Shown piece by piece: positions 36,502 through 47,113 of a stretch of 50,506 nucleotides of DNA; position 1 is the stretch's first letter, and each line of letters opens with the position of its first letter. Both the position numbers and the translations under genes were made by a program. A model generated the notes under the pieces. It saw nothing but the letters and a program-made list of their open reading frames with translations. It searched no databases and was not told the DNA's origin. Source of the stretch: Lysobacteraceae bacterium NML95-0200 (GTDB lineage: Bacteria > Pseudomonadota > Gammaproteobacteria > Xanthomonadales > Xanthomonadaceae); the NCBI GenBank assembly GCA_002798255.1, contig NWQQ01000002.1, positions 1 through 50,506 on the forward strand. Direction: 5' to 3'.

Positions 36502-36942
36502 TTAGACTGCTTCTTCAGCTTCGTTGTTATCGCCGCTTTCTTCGTCAGAAGCGGTATCGGCTTCGCCTTCTTCATCGTCACGGCGACGACGCTCGCCACG
36601 CTCGGCCTTGTCACCCTTCTCATCCTTGTTCTTCATGATGAGCGACTGTTCGGTGATGGCTTCATCGCGCTTGATGATCAGATGGCGCAGGATGGCATCG
36701 TTGAAGCGGAAGGCATCAACCAGCTCGTCCAGCGCCTTCTGGTCGCACTCGATGTTGAACATCGCGTAGTGTGCCTTGACCAGATTGTCGATGGAGTAGG
36801 CCAGCATGCGGCGACCCCAGTCTTCGACGCGGTGGATTTTGCCGCCGGCAGCTTCGATGGCAGCGGTGTAGCGCTCGAGCATGCCCGGCACTTGTTCGCT
36901 CTGATCCGGGTGGACCAGGAACACGACTTCGTAATGACGCAT
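36502..36942 (-). CDS. rpsF: 30S ribosomal protein bS6 with acidic tail
   Basis: The 146-residue S6 starts [17 protein letters not shown] and keeps IEDWGRR-like [13 protein letters not shown] and [10 protein letters not shown]. After the normal 95-residue fold it carries a long charged tail ([35 protein letters not shown]). In enterobacteria a shorter tail is extended by glutamates through RimK. No rimK is in this window. It is first gene of the ribosomal operon. Confidence 0.96.
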   Translation of the reverse strand: MRHYEVVFLVHPDQSEQVPGMLERYTAAIEAAGGKIHRVEDWGRRMLAYSIDNLVKAHYAMFNIECDQKALDELVDAFRFNDAILRHLIIKRDEAITEQSLIMKNKDEKGDKAERGERRRRDDEEGEADTASDEESGDNNEAEEAV

Positions 36943-36973
36943 GGTGTTTTCCTTGTGGATATCGGCAGCGCGG

Positions 36974-37003
36974 GATTGCCCTGCCTGACAGCCCCCGGCA
37001 ATC
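36974..37003 (-). promoter_or_regulatory. Hairpin in the rpsF leader, possible S6:S18 binding element
   Basis: GATTGCC / GGCAATC arms enclose a GC-rich internal part in the leader of about 100 bases upstream of rpsF. Many bacteria carry an autoregulatory S6:S18-binding RNA here. I see a hairpin in the right place but have not matched the conserved motif. Confidence 0.35.
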
Positions 37004-37048
37004 AAGCCGTGGAGCAAGACTCCCTGCGCAGGACGCAGGAAGCCGCGC

Positions 37049-37077
37049 ATTATGCCGTCATTACCACCAAGAGGCAA
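37049..37077 (-). promoter_or_regulatory. Sigma-70 promoter of rpsF-rpsR-rplI
   Basis: On the minus strand TTGCCT (37077-37072), a 17-base spacer and CATAAT (37054-37049) form a good promoter about 105 bp before the rpsF start. Confidence 0.7.
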
Positions 37078-37104
37078 GAAGCCCCCTGCCTACCCGTGCG
37101 CGGC

Positions 37105-37449
37105 TTAATCCCAGCCTTTGTCCGGGTCGGTGGTGAAGCTCTCGCCGCAGCCGCATTCGCCTTTGACGTTGGGGTTGCGAAATACGAACTGCTCGTTCAG
37201 CCCCTGCTTCAGGAAGTCGATTTCGGTGCCGTCCACCAGTGGCAGGCTGTCAGCATCCACCAGCACGCGCACGCCGTCCTGCTCAAACACATGGTCGTCA
37301 TCGCGGGTATCGCCCGCCATGTCGATGACATAGCCCCAACCGGAGCAGCCGGTGCGCTTCACGCCAAAGCGCAGCCCCTGTTTGCCGGGGTCTTGTGCCA
37401 GATAGTGTTGAACGCGGGCAAGGGCGGCGGGGGCAAGGGTCACGGCCAT
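37105..37449 (-). CDS. A-type iron-sulfur carrier (IscA/ErpA family)
   Basis: The 114-residue protein receives Fe-S clusters and passes them to client enzymes. The three family cysteines are present: KRTGCSGWGYV and the C-terminal GECGCGESF. The rest of the fold (LRFGVKRTGC, GTEIDFLKQGLNEQFVFRNPN) is typical. It is not near isc or suf genes, which favours an ErpA-like stand-alone carrier, but sequence alone does not separate IscA from ErpA. Confidence 0.88.
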   Translation of the reverse strand: MAVTLAPAALARVQHYLAQDPGKQGLRFGVKRTGCSGWGYVIDMAGDTRDDDHVFEQDGVRVLVDADSLPLVDGTEIDFLKQGLNEQFVFRNPNVKGECGCGESFTTDPDKGWD

Positions 37450-37503
37450 CAGTTGAGTCTCCGGGGGATTTCACGCTTGTAAATAAAGGCGGCAGGTGCT
37501 TTT

Positions 37504-38583
37504 TCAAGCGCCGGGCGGCGCCAGCATATAGGTGGCAAAACTGCCCAGCCAATGTGAGCCCATGTAGTGCATGTCATCGAAGGCAGCAAGTCCAGCCTCA
37601 CGGTGCCTGCGGGCGGCGCCCTGCAAGGCCGGAATGCGCGCATCATCCTGCGGCAGGCTGCGGATGATGCCTTCGAGCATCCAGGCGCGGCTCAAATTCA
37701 GTCCATCCAGATGCGCCAGCTTGCCATCGCTCTTGTCGGTGACAACGCCCGGCTGTAGCCAGTCGGCACGGCCATCGCGCGGAATCTGTGGCATGAAGCC
37801 GTCCAGCCAGCGGACGAATTCATCCTGCGGCAATACACGGCGCATCAAGTCGGCCTCGGCAAGACAAGGAGAAAGAAAATCGCTGCCGGAAGGCTCATAG
37901 GCCAACGGGCAGTCGCGGTCGCGCTGATAAAAGCGGCGGCTGGTGGTGTCGATCAAGTCCTGCATGGCCTTGTCACCGCGCACCACCGCCCAATCTCGAA
38001 TCAAGCCAAAGGCGAAGGCAGTTTGGGCATGCTCTCCCACCCGCACCGGAAAAGTGAGATTGGGCAGCCATTGGCGGATGCGTCCGGCAGCCTCTTGCTC
38101 CACCGGTACGATCGCCTGTGCCCAGCGTTTGCCATCCGGGTCATTCCATTGATGCAGCTGCGCGGATAATTGCAGCAACCAGGCAATGCCATAAGGGCGC
38201 TCGAAGCTCTTGTCGCCGCGCTGGAAATACGCCGCTTCGGCAGCCAGGTTTTCCACGGTGAGATTCTCGCCCAGCTTGCGGCGCGCCTCATCCGCAAACG
38301 GTGCATCCGGGTTCAGCTGCAACAGCCGTACCAGGAGCCAGTGCCCATGTACCGCCGAATGCCAGTCGTAGCAGCCATAAAAGGCCGGATACAACTGCCG
38401 TGGCGTGCCACTGTCGGCCTCGCTGCGCAGCACATGGGCGATTTTATTGGGGTATTCCTTTTGGATGCAGTCCAGTGCCAGCCGCGCCAAGCCATCGGCC
38501 TTTTCGATGGTTTGTGCCGTCCCGGTTACAGGCGAGGCCAGAGCCAGGGCAAGGCCAAGCGGCAGAAAAAGTTGGCGGAACAT
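37504..38583 (-). CDS. Secreted DUF2891-family protein
   Basis: The protein has about 359 residues with a signal peptide ([24 protein letters not shown]). The mature part is all-helical with [50 protein letters not shown] and [13 protein letters not shown], which I recognise as DUF2891, an (alpha/alpha)6-barrel-like family of unknown function. The start at 38583 is preferred over ATG at 38589 because GGAG is 6 bases before it; for the other it would be too close. It is divergent from asnS. Confidence 0.82.
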   Translation of the reverse strand: MFRQLFLPLGLALALASPVTGTAQTIEKADGLARLALDCIQKEYPNKIAHVLRSEADSGTPRQLYPAFYGCYDWHSAVHGHWLLVRLLQLNPDAPFADEARRKLGENLTVENLAAEAAYFQRGDKSFERPYGIAWLLQLSAQLHQWNDPDGKRWAQAIVPVEQEAAGRIRQWLPNLTFPVRVGEHAQTAFAFGLIRDWAVVRGDKAMQDLIDTTSRRFYQRDRDCPLAYEPSGSDFLSPCLAEADLMRRVLPQDEFVRWLDGFMPQIPRDGRADWLQPGVVTDKSDGKLAHLDGLNLSRAWMLEGIIRSLPQDDARIPALQGAARRHREAGLAAFDDMHYMGSHWLGSFATYMLAPPGA

Positions 38584-38655
38584 GCGCATCTCCAGAACCA
38601 GAACAAGGGCTGTGCTTGTATCATCATCGCCCCTTGTTTTGATTGCAGCAACCAC

Positions 38656-40049
<1,394 letters not shown>

Positions 40050-40050
<1 letters not shown>

Positions 40051-40376
40051 TGATGAATACGCTTGCCCATGACGACGATATCGCCCATAGCGAATGGTGG
40101 CTGGCGACATTGGGCGACACCCTGATTTGGGCACGGCTCAGCATTCGTGAAGCCGGTACTGCCGAAGTGCTGGATGCCGATGGCGCCAGCCTGCCCTATG
40201 ACAGCCCGGATACTGCCCGCGCTGCGCTGATGGATGCGGAATTTGTCGCCCTCGACGGTCTGGATGAAGACGATGCCCTGGCGCGCGGCTTCTCACTGAA
40301 TGAAATACAGCCACCCAAAGGCGATGACACGCAGCTTCGTGCACAAATGGTAGTGAAATTGGGACATCGCGCCTAA
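40050..40376 (+). CDS. Small acidic protein coupled to asnS
   Basis: The 108-residue protein shares the A of the asnS TGA with its own ATG (TGATG), so it is probably translated with asnS. It is acidic and has no signal or membrane segment. Visible features are EWWLATLGDTLIWARLSIREAGTAEVLDADG and FVALDGLDEDDALARGFSLNEIQPP. I do not recognise the family; a conserved small protein of Xanthomonadaceae is possible. It ends before a strong hairpin at 40394. Confidence 0.65.
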
Positions 40377-40393
40377 GCGCCTGTTCAGGTCTC

Positions 40394-40420
40394 TGATAGA
40401 CGCGCTTTGCGCGTCTATCA
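40394..40420. terminator. Strong hairpin between convergent asnS unit and lysS
   Basis: Twelve-base perfect arms TGATAGACGCGC / GCGCGTCTATCA with a TTT loop lie between convergent genes and should work in both directions. There is no T-run. Confidence 0.7.
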
Positions 40421-40448
40421 GGCGACATCTTGCAAGGTGCTGCCCGAA

Positions 40449-41957
40449 TCAGTCCGCCTGCGGGCGCATATAGGGGAACAGCAGCACATCGCGGATGGAA
40501 TCCGAGCCGGTCAACAGCATCACCAAACGGTCGATGCCAATACCCAGCCCGCCGGTGGGTGGCAGGCCCACTTCCAGCGCGCGGATATAGTCGGCATCAA
40601 AGTGCATCGCCTCGTCATCACCGGACTCTTTGGCGGCCACTTGCGCCTGGAAGCGCGCGGCCTGATCTTCGGCATCGTTGAGCTCGGAAAATCCGTTGGC
40701 GATTTCCTTGCCGCCGATGAACAGCTCGAAGCGGTCGGTGATGCCGGGCTCGGTATCGGACTCGCGTGCCAGCGGCGAGACTTCCACCGAGTAATGGGTG
40801 ATGAAAGTCGGCTGGGTTAAACCGCCCTCCACGGTTTTTTCAAAGATTTCCAGCAGCAGTTTGCCCCAGCCATAACCGGGCTTGACCGGAATTTTCAAGC
40901 GCGCGCAATGCGCCGCCAGCGCCTCACGGTCACGACAGTCGGCCTCGGAAATTTCCGGGTTCAATTCGCGCACGGCCTCGTCCATGCGCCAGCGGCGGAA
41001 GGGCTGCCCAAGGTCAATGGCATTGCCATCCCACACCACCTGCGTCTGGCCGATGGCCTCTTGTGCCGCATGGCGAATCAGCGCCTCGGTCAAGTCCATG
41101 ATTTCGTTGTAGCTGACATAGGCCTCATACAACTCCAGCATGGTGAATTCGGGGTTGTGGCGGGTGGACACGCCTTCATTGCGGAAATTGCGGTTGATTT
41201 CATACACCCGGTCAAAGCCGCCCACCACCAAGCGCTTCAGATACAGCTCCGGCGCCACCCGCAGGAACAAATCCAGGTCCAGCGCATTGTGATGGGTGAC
41301 GAAGGGGCGCGCCGTGGCACCACCGGCGATGTAATGCATCATCGGCGTTTCCACTTCCAGAAACTTGCGCGCATCCAGCCAGCGACGGATGCTGGAAATG
41401 ATGCGCGAGCGCGCCATGAACACTTCACGCGCTTCCGGGTTGACAATCAAATCCACATAACGCTGCCGGTAGCGTTGCTCAACATCGGCCAGACCATGCC
41501 ATTTATCCGGCAACGGGCGCAGCGACTTGGTCAAAAGCCGCAGGGCATCCACCTTGACCGACAGCTCGCCGGTCTTGGTGCGCATCAGCGTGCCTTCGGC
41601 GGCGATGATGTCGCCCACATCCCAGCCCTTGAACGCCTGATATACCTCGCCGAGCGCGCCGGATTGCAGGAACAGCTGAATATCGCCACTGCCATCGCGC
41701 ACACCGGCAAACGCCGCCTTGCCCATGATGCGCTTGGCGAGCATCCGCCCGGCGATTTTCACCCGCCGCCCGGTAGCCTCCAGCGCCTCACTGGTCCAGC
41801 AGTCTTTGTCGGCATATTCGGCCTGCAAGTCACCGGCCTCATCACTGCGGCGGAAATCATTGGGGAAGGCAATGCCGCTTTCACGTATCGCCGCCAGCTT
41901 GCTGCGGCGCTCGGCAATCAGGCTATTTTCGTCTTGCTGGACGGGGGTGTCGTTCAT
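40449..41957 (-). CDS. lysS: Lysyl-tRNA synthetase, class II
   Basis: The 502-residue enzyme has an OB-fold domain ([29 protein letters not shown]) and a class II core. Motif 2 is [23 protein letters not shown] and motif 3 is [14 protein letters not shown], near the end LLFPYMRP. It normally follows prfB directly; here a small TTG-start gene and a terminator intervene. Confidence 0.97.
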   Translation of the reverse strand: MNDTPVQQDENSLIAERRSKLAAIRESGIAFPNDFRRSDEAGDLQAEYADKDCWTSEALEATGRRVKIAGRMLAKRIMGKAAFAGVRDGSGDIQLFLQSGALGEVYQAFKGWDVGDIIAAEGTLMRTKTGELSVKVDALRLLTKSLRPLPDKWHGLADVEQRYRQRYVDLIVNPEAREVFMARSRIISSIRRWLDARKFLEVETPMMHYIAGGATARPFVTHHNALDLDLFLRVAPELYLKRLVVGGFDRVYEINRNFRNEGVSTRHNPEFTMLELYEAYVSYNEIMDLTEALIRHAAQEAIGQTQVVWDGNAIDLGQPFRRWRMDEAVRELNPEISEADCRDREALAAHCARLKIPVKPGYGWGKLLLEIFEKTVEGGLTQPTFITHYSVEVSPLARESDTEPGITDRFELFIGGKEIANGFSELNDAEDQAARFQAQVAAKESGDDEAMHFDADYIRALEVGLPPTGGLGIGIDRLVMLLTGSDSIRDVLLFPYMRPQAD

Positions 41958-41993
41958 GGTTGTTTCTGTTTCTCTTGCATCATTGAAAACAAA

Positions 41994-42020
41994 CCATCAG
42001 GCGCTCATCACACCTGATGG
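41994..42020 (-). terminator. Terminator between the small gene and lysS
   Basis: Arms CCATCAGG / CCTGATGG are followed by TTTGTTTTC on the minus strand, 36 bp after the stop of the 96-residue gene. lysS therefore needs its own promoter just after it. Confidence 0.75.
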
Positions 42021-42055
42021 CGAATGCGGAAAATGCCGCGTACTACAGCACGAAA

Positions 42056-42346
42056 TTACCAATAATACGAGGCATCCCGTGGATACGGGCGCTGGCTGAA
42101 GCCATCCCAGTCTTTGTCGTGCAAATGCAAATGACGCTGCCGCTGCCAATCCACGCGCATCCGCTTTGCACCTTTTATCCGCCGGTACCAAGCAGGCGCA
42201 CTCAAGTAACCACCTTTGCCATCCACATGCGCGAACGCGACATCTCTCCGGTACGCCGCCGTACCCTGCGCGTGCTCGGAGGCAACGATTTCATCCAGCG
42301 CAAGCCAAAGGCTGTCCCGTTTTTTATAACGATAAGTTCTTGCCAA
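42056..42346 (-). CDS. Small basic hypothetical protein with TTG start, between prfB and lysS
   Basis: The 96-residue frame starts LARTYRYKKRDS (TTG read as Met). AGGAG at 42354-42358 lies exactly 7 bases before the TTG, which decides the start; the upstream part of the open frame has no such site. The protein is rich in Arg, Lys, Tyr, Trp and His (SAPAWYRRIKGAKRMRVDWQRQRHLHLHDKDWDGF), has no membrane segment, and ends DASYYW. I do not recognise it; the start resembles small basic phage proteins. Two tandem hairpins precede the ribosome site and a terminator follows, so it is a self-contained unit. Confidence 0.55.
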   Translation of the reverse strand: MARTYRYKKRDSLWLALDEIVASEHAQGTAAYRRDVAFAHVDGKGGYLSAPAWYRRIKGAKRMRVDWQRQRHLHLHDKDWDGFSQRPYPRDASYYW

Positions 42347-42361
42347 TTTGAATCTCCTGAA

Positions 42362-42394
42362 GTGGGTCACTACCCACCCCAGAAGATTCCTTCT
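42362..42394 (-). promoter_or_regulatory. Tandem hairpins before the small TTG gene
   Basis: On the minus strand AGAAG/CTTCT and then GTGGGT/ACCCAC, each with a 4-base loop, end 3 bases before the AGGAG ribosome site. They may terminate prfB transcripts or control translation of the small gene; no T-run favours the first idea. Confidence 0.4.
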
Positions 42395-42425
42395 GTAACG
42401 CACAACATGGGAAAGCCCTCAGCTT

Positions 42426-43554
42426 TCAGGCCATATCGGCGCGCTTGGCGCCGGCATCCAGACCCGACTTCAAACTGGCTTCAACAAATTCGTCCAGGTC
42501 GCCATCGAGCACTTTCTGCGTATCGCTGCGTTCAACGCCGGTACGCAAGTCCTTGATACGCGACTGATCCAGCACGTAGTTGCGAATCTGGTTGCCCCAG
42601 CCAATATCGGATTTGCCCGCTTCTACCGCATCGCGCTCGGCATTGCGTTTTTGCATTTCCAGCTCGTAGAGTTTGGCGGCCAGCATTTTCATCGCGGTAT
42701 CGCGGTTCTGGTGCTGGCTGCGGCCATTCTGGCAAGCCACCACGATGCCGGTCGGCACATGGGTGATACGCACCGCCGATTCGGTCTTGTTGACGTGCTG
42801 ACCACCGGCGCCACTGGAACGATAGACATCGGTTTTGAGGTCGGCCGGATTGATTTCGATATCGATATTGTCATCGACTTCCGGCGAGACGAACACGCTG
42901 GTAAAGCTGGTATGCCGGCGGTTGTCGGAATCGAACGGCGATTTGCGCACCAAGCGGTGGACGCCGGTTTCGGTCTTCAGCCAGCCATAGGCATATTCGC
43001 CCTCCACCCGGAAGGTGGCGGACTTGATGCCTGCCACATCGCCGCCCGAGGCTTCCATCAGCTCGACCTTCCAGCCGCGCGATTCGGCCCAGCGCAGATA
43101 CATGCGCAGCAGCATTTCCGCCCAGTCCTGTGCCTCGGTGCCGCCAGCACCGGCCTGGATATCGACAAAGGCGTTGGTGTTGTCCATCTTGCCGGAGAAC
43201 ATGCGCTGAAATTCCAGCGCGGCCACGTCTTTTTCAAAACGATCAACATCGGCCACCACGGCAAGCGCAGTGTCCTCATCGTCTTCCATTTCAGCCAGTT
43301 CAAGCAGTTCGGTCGCGCCGTTCAGGCCGTCGGTCAGATTGCGGATGCCGTTGACGTTCTTGTCCAGCGATGCGCGCTCGCGCCCCAGTGCCTGGGCTTG
43401 TTCGGGATTATTCCAGATGTCCGGGTTTTCCAGCTCCCGCTCGACTTCTTCAAGACGCTCACGTTTGGCGTCGTAGTCAAAGAAACCCCCGGAGCGCATC
43501 CAGCCGGCCAATCAGGTCGGCGATGCGTGCTCGGATCGGATTGAGTTCGATCAT
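42426..43554 (-). CDS. prfB: Peptide chain release factor 2 (programmed +1 frameshift)
   Basis: RF2 releases peptides at UGA and UAA. The first frame, from ATG at 43554 ([18 protein letters not shown]...), reaches CTT at codon 25 and then TGA (43479-43477). A +1 shift at CTTTGAC continues as [22 protein letters not shown] to the stop at 42426, about 375 residues in all. The GGQ motif is in [17 protein letters not shown] and the stop-codon tripeptide SPF is in [11 protein letters not shown]. The frameshift is the normal self-regulation of prfB, not a defect. Confidence 0.97.
43476..43490 (-). promoter_or_regulatory. prfB +1 recoding site
   Basis: On the minus strand GGGGG (43490-43486), 3 bases, then CTTTGAC (43482-43476) reproduce the internal Shine-Dalgarno-like run and slippery CTT-TGA-C of prfB. 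Low RF2 leaves the TGA unread and favours the shift. Confidence 0.93.
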
Positions 43555-43618
43555 GGCAATTCAAGATGAAAAGAAGGCCGCGTATTCTAAAAGCCTGCAC
43601 CCGGGCTTTCCATAGCAC

Positions 43619-43643
43619 CCCCGCCCGCGCATCACAGGCGGGG
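43619..43643 (-). terminator. Hairpin after the amidohydrolase gene
   Basis: Arms CCCCGCC / GGCGGGG with an 11-base loop, 14 bp after the stop on the minus strand; there is no T-run. Confidence 0.5.
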
Positions 43644-43656
43644 ATGATGGCTGCAC

Positions 43657-46600
43657 TTAGTGACCATGCCCGTCATGGCCGTGCTGATGATGCCCATGCC
43701 CGGATTTGGGGCAGTGGCAGACGCCGGTGGGGCCGTATTGCTCACCAAAACGCAGGCCTTCGCGGTGGCGTTGCCAGTAGAAGGTCGGCGCAGGCGCCTG
43801 ACGGTGGCCGATTTCGGCCATGTCCGCCTCCACATCGAACAGGCGGCCATTGACCATCACATAGCGGGTATCGGCGGTGGCGCGGATATCATCAAGCGGA
43901 TTGCGGTTCAACACCACCAAGTCCGCTTTCTTGCCCACTTCCAGTGAACCGAGCTGTTTGCCAAAGCCGATCGAAGCCACGCCGTCGATGGTAAAGGCAC
44001 GCAGCGCCTCCCAGTTGCTGAAGCCGCCCTGCACCAGGCTCCAGGTTTCCCAGTGCGGCGAGAGCCCCTGCAATTGGCCGTGGCCGCCGACCTGGATTTT
44101 TACCCCGGCATCGCGCAGACGCTTGGCCGCCTTGGCGACTTCGACATGGTAGTAATCCCAATCCGGTGCGGTTTCGCGGCGAATGCTGCGCGCATCCAGG
44201 GTTTCGCGCGGGAAGAAGCGTGAGAGCTTGCCGTCCTCCCAGACGTTGTCGCGTGCATACCAGTAGTACTCGCCGGACAAGCCGCCATAGCTGACCACCA
44301 GGGTCGGCGTGTTGCGTACATCGGTGCGCCGCCACAGCTCCAGCACATCACGGTACAGCGGCGCCACCGGCAGATTGTGCTCGATGGTGGTGACGCCATC
44401 AAGAATCATCGGCAGATTGTGGTTGAGCGTGGAGCCGCCCTCCTCCACCACCAGCATGCCCAGCTCGCGCGCGGCCTGATTGATTTGCTGGTGCTGCTCA
44501 CGGCTCGGCTGGTTATAGCTCTTGACGCTGAACGCGCCATGCGCCTTCATGCGGCGCAGATGCGAGCGGGCATCGTCGAGCGAATTGACCTCGGCCTTGA
44601 AGTCGCCATCGGCGCCGTACAGGATGGTGCCGGTGGAGAAAATCCGCGGCCCGACCAAAGCCCCTGCTTTCACCAATTCCGCTTGCGAAAACACCAGCTC
44701 GGTGGTCGCGGATGGGTCATGGGTGGTGGTGATGCCAAACGCCAGATTGGCGTAGTAAGCCCAGTTCTGCTGCGGCACCACGCCGCCACCAAAATGCGCC
44801 ACATGGGCATGCACATCGGCATAGCCGGGCACGATGGTCTTGCCGCTGGCATCAATCACCCGCGCGCCAGCCGGGATATCGACATTGGCGCCGACGGCGC
44901 GGATGGTATCGCCTTCCACCAGCACGGTGCCGCGCTCAATCACTTCCTGCTGACGCTCGGCATCGCGCATGGTGATGATGCGGGCATGGGTGAAAGCCAC
45001 CACTTCGCGCGGGGTATCCACCGGCGCTTGCAGGCCGAGCCGGATGCCGCGTGCCGTTTCCGGCCTGGCCGCCTGTGCTGGCGCGCCGGGCAGGAAGCTG
45101 AACACATCCTTCAAATCGCGGCTGAAGTATTCATCGCCCACCATCCAGTGCAGCGAGCCAGAATCTGCCGACCAGTGCAGATAGGAGCCGACATCGCGGC
45201 TGACCTGCGCCACCGGGATAGCCTTGCTCTGGCGCGAGAGCGCAATACTGCCGCCGGTCTGCGGCAGCGGCGCGACATAGGCATTGAACAGCTCGGTAAA
45301 GGCCACCCACTTGCCATCCGGGCTGATGGACACCAAGTCCGGATACTTCAAATCCAGCACTTCACGCGGATCTTCGCCGTTTATGCCCACCGACATCAGC
45401 TTTTTGGACATTCCCCCGCCAGTGAAATAAAACACCCGGCTGCCATCGGCGGAAAACTGCGGGTTTTCACCGGTTTTGGCAATGCGTCGCGGCGTGCCGG
45501 CATCGCCATCGAGCACATAAATGCCGACTTCATTGGCCCAGCGCGAGCCGGTCGTGCCGCTGCCGCCGGTGCGGCTGAACACGATGCGGCGACCATCGGG
45601 CGAATAACGCGGCCCGTAATAAAAGCCCGGCTCGGGATTCAATACCCGCTCCTTGCCCGAGGCCAGGTCGCGCTCAATCAGCATCGACAGATCGGCATCA
45701 TTCCAGGTGGTGTACAGCAGCTTGCGGCCATCGGGGCTGAAACTGGGCTGATACTCGAACACATTTTGGTTATGGGTAAGCCGCGTTGGCGTGCCATTGG
45801 GCAGGCTGCGGGTATACAGATGCCCCAGCGCATGAAACACCACTTGCTGCCCGCCCGGTGCGGTGGCGACATCACGAATCATCTTCGGCGCGAACTGCCC
45901 GGCATCGAGTGTTTGCTCAAACCGCAGCGGCTCGGCCAGACGCTGCTCGACCTCGGCAGTGAAGGGAATCTGCCGCGCCGTGCCGCTGGCCGCATCCACC
46001 CGCCACAGCTTGCCCTGTGCCCACACCACCAGCGCCGAGCCATCGGGCAGCCAGTTGAAATTGGCATACGGGCCAAATATCGCCCAAGCCTCCTGCATAT
46101 CGTGCGAGAGCCCATCCCATAGCGGCCGCGTATCGCCCGAAGCCAGGTCGAGCAGGTGCAGCACCGACTTCTCGCGCACCCGCTTCACAAACGCCAGCTG
46201 TTTGCCATCGGGCGAGGGCTGCGGCCTGACCGCGCCCCCGGCGCTGTTGATGAGCGTGCTGATTTCGCCGCTGTGCCGGTCAAGGCGCTTGATGGCATAA
46301 ATGGTGGCATGCGGGTTCTTGTTGTACTGAAAGTACGGCCCGGGCGTGATGTCCTCGGAGAAATACACATAACGGCCATCGGGCGATACCGCAGGCTCGC
46401 CCAAATCCTGCTGGTCGTTTTTCTTCTTGGTCAACTGCAAGCCCTCATGGCCGCCGCTGACGTGATACATCCACAGCTCGCCCGCGCCCAGCGAACGCTC
46501 GGCAGTGAAATGCTTGCGGCCAATCAGATACTGCCCATCCGGCGTCCACACCGGGTTGTTCAGAAGCCGAAACTTCTCCTGGGTGACCTGCACCGGGTTG

Positions 46601-46962
46601 CGGCCATCCACGCCGATGCGCCACAGATTGTTGCCACCATCGCGGTCGGAAGTGAACGCCAATTGCCGGCCATCGGGCGAAAACCGCGGCTGCACGTCCC
46701 AGGCCGCGCCAGAAGTCAGCCGCCGCGCCCGCCCACCGTCAATCGGCAGCAGATAAATATCACCCAGCATCGAAAACGCAATCTGCTGTCCATCCGGGCT
46801 GACATCCACATCCAGCCAGGTGCCTTCGTCCGTTTCGAACTTCGCCAGCGTGCTGCGCCCCTGCGGCGCGTTGACATCCCAATACGCGGCTTTCTTTTCC
46901 GCTGAGGCGGGCGCGGCCAACAAGGCCAGAGACAAGGCAAAAAACAAGGCAAGACGACGCAT
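43657..46962 (-). CDS. Secreted PD40 (TolB-like) amidohydrolase with His-rich tail
   Basis: The 1101-residue protein begins with a signal peptide (MRRLALFFALSLALLAAPASA). Residues about 40-690 hold some eight PD40/WD40-like blades of the SPDGxxxAF type, a TolB-like propeller. From about 715 an amidohydrolase domain follows, with DVHAHVAHF, TTIEHNLPV and GGHGQLQG as likely metal ligands and GSLEVGKKADLVVLNRNPL at its end. The tail contains CHCPKSGHGHHQHGHDGHGH, a probable metal-binding stretch. The start is set by GGAG 8 bases before ATG; an earlier ATG lacks a signal. Substrate unknown; peptidase or imidazolonepropionase-like activity is guesswork. Confidence 0.87.
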   Translation of the reverse strand: MRRLALFFALSLALLAAPASAEKKAAYWDVNAPQGRSTLAKFETDEGTWLDVDVSPDGQQIAFSMLGDIYLLPIDGGRARRLTSGAAWDVQPRFSPDGRQLAFTSDRDGGNNLWRIGVDGRNPVQVTQEKFRLLNNPVWTPDGQYLIGRKHFTAERSLGAGELWMYHVSGGHEGLQLTKKKNDQQDLGEPAVSPDGRYVYFSEDITPGPYFQYNKNPHATIYAIKRLDRHSGEISTLINSAGGAVRPQPSPDGKQLAFVKRVREKSVLHLLDLASGDTRPLWDGLSHDMQEAWAIFGPYANFNWLPDGSALVVWAQGKLWRVDAASGTARQIPFTAEVEQRLAEPLRFEQTLDAGQFAPKMIRDVATAPGGQQVVFHALGHLYTRSLPNGTPTRLTHNQNVFEYQPSFSPDGRKLLYTTWNDADLSMLIERDLASGKERVLNPEPGFYYGPRYSPDGRRIVFSRTGGSGTTGSRWANEVGIYVLDGDAGTPRRIAKTGENPQFSADGSRVFYFTGGGMSKKLMSVGINGEDPREVLDLKYPDLVSISPDGKWVAFTELFNAYVAPLPQTGGSIALSRQSKAIPVAQVSRDVGSYLHWSADSGSLHWMVGDEYFSRDLKDVFSFLPGAPAQAARPETARGIRLGLQAPVDTPREVVAFTHARIITMRDAERQQEVIERGTVLVEGDTIRAVGANVDIPAGARVIDASGKTIVPGYADVHAHVAHFGGGVVPQQNWAYYANLAFGITTTHDPSATTELVFSQAELVKAGALVGPRIFSTGTILYGADGDFKAEVNSLDDARSHLRRMKAHGAFSVKSYNQPSREQHQQINQAARELGMLVVEEGGSTLNHNLPMILDGVTTIEHNLPVAPLYRDVLELWRRTDVRNTPTLVVSYGGLSGEYYWYARDNVWEDGKLSRFFPRETLDARSIRRETAPDWDYYHVEVAKAAKRLRDAGVKIQVGGHGQLQGLSPHWETWSLVQGGFSNWEALRAFTIDGVASIGFGKQLGSLEVGKKADLVVLNRNPLDDIRATADTRYVMVNGRLFDVEADMAEIGHRQAPAPTFYWQRHREGLRFGEQYGPTGVCHCPKSGHGHHQHGHDGHGH

Positions 46963-47113
46963 GGGCAGGCTCCGGCAAGAAAGCTGTTCATGATAGCGCC
47001 CAAGCGCCGAATCATGGGTTCCAAATAAGACTTTTCCTACATAACCCCAGGCAAGATTTGGATACTCTGTCACGGTTTTATTCACTGCTAACAGTCAAAG
47101 GATTCAAGCAAAC

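Noticed and set aside
44377-46122. 581-codon plus-strand frame opposite the amidohydrolase
   Set aside because: Shadow frame of a repetitive PD40 gene; no ribosome site and no motif.
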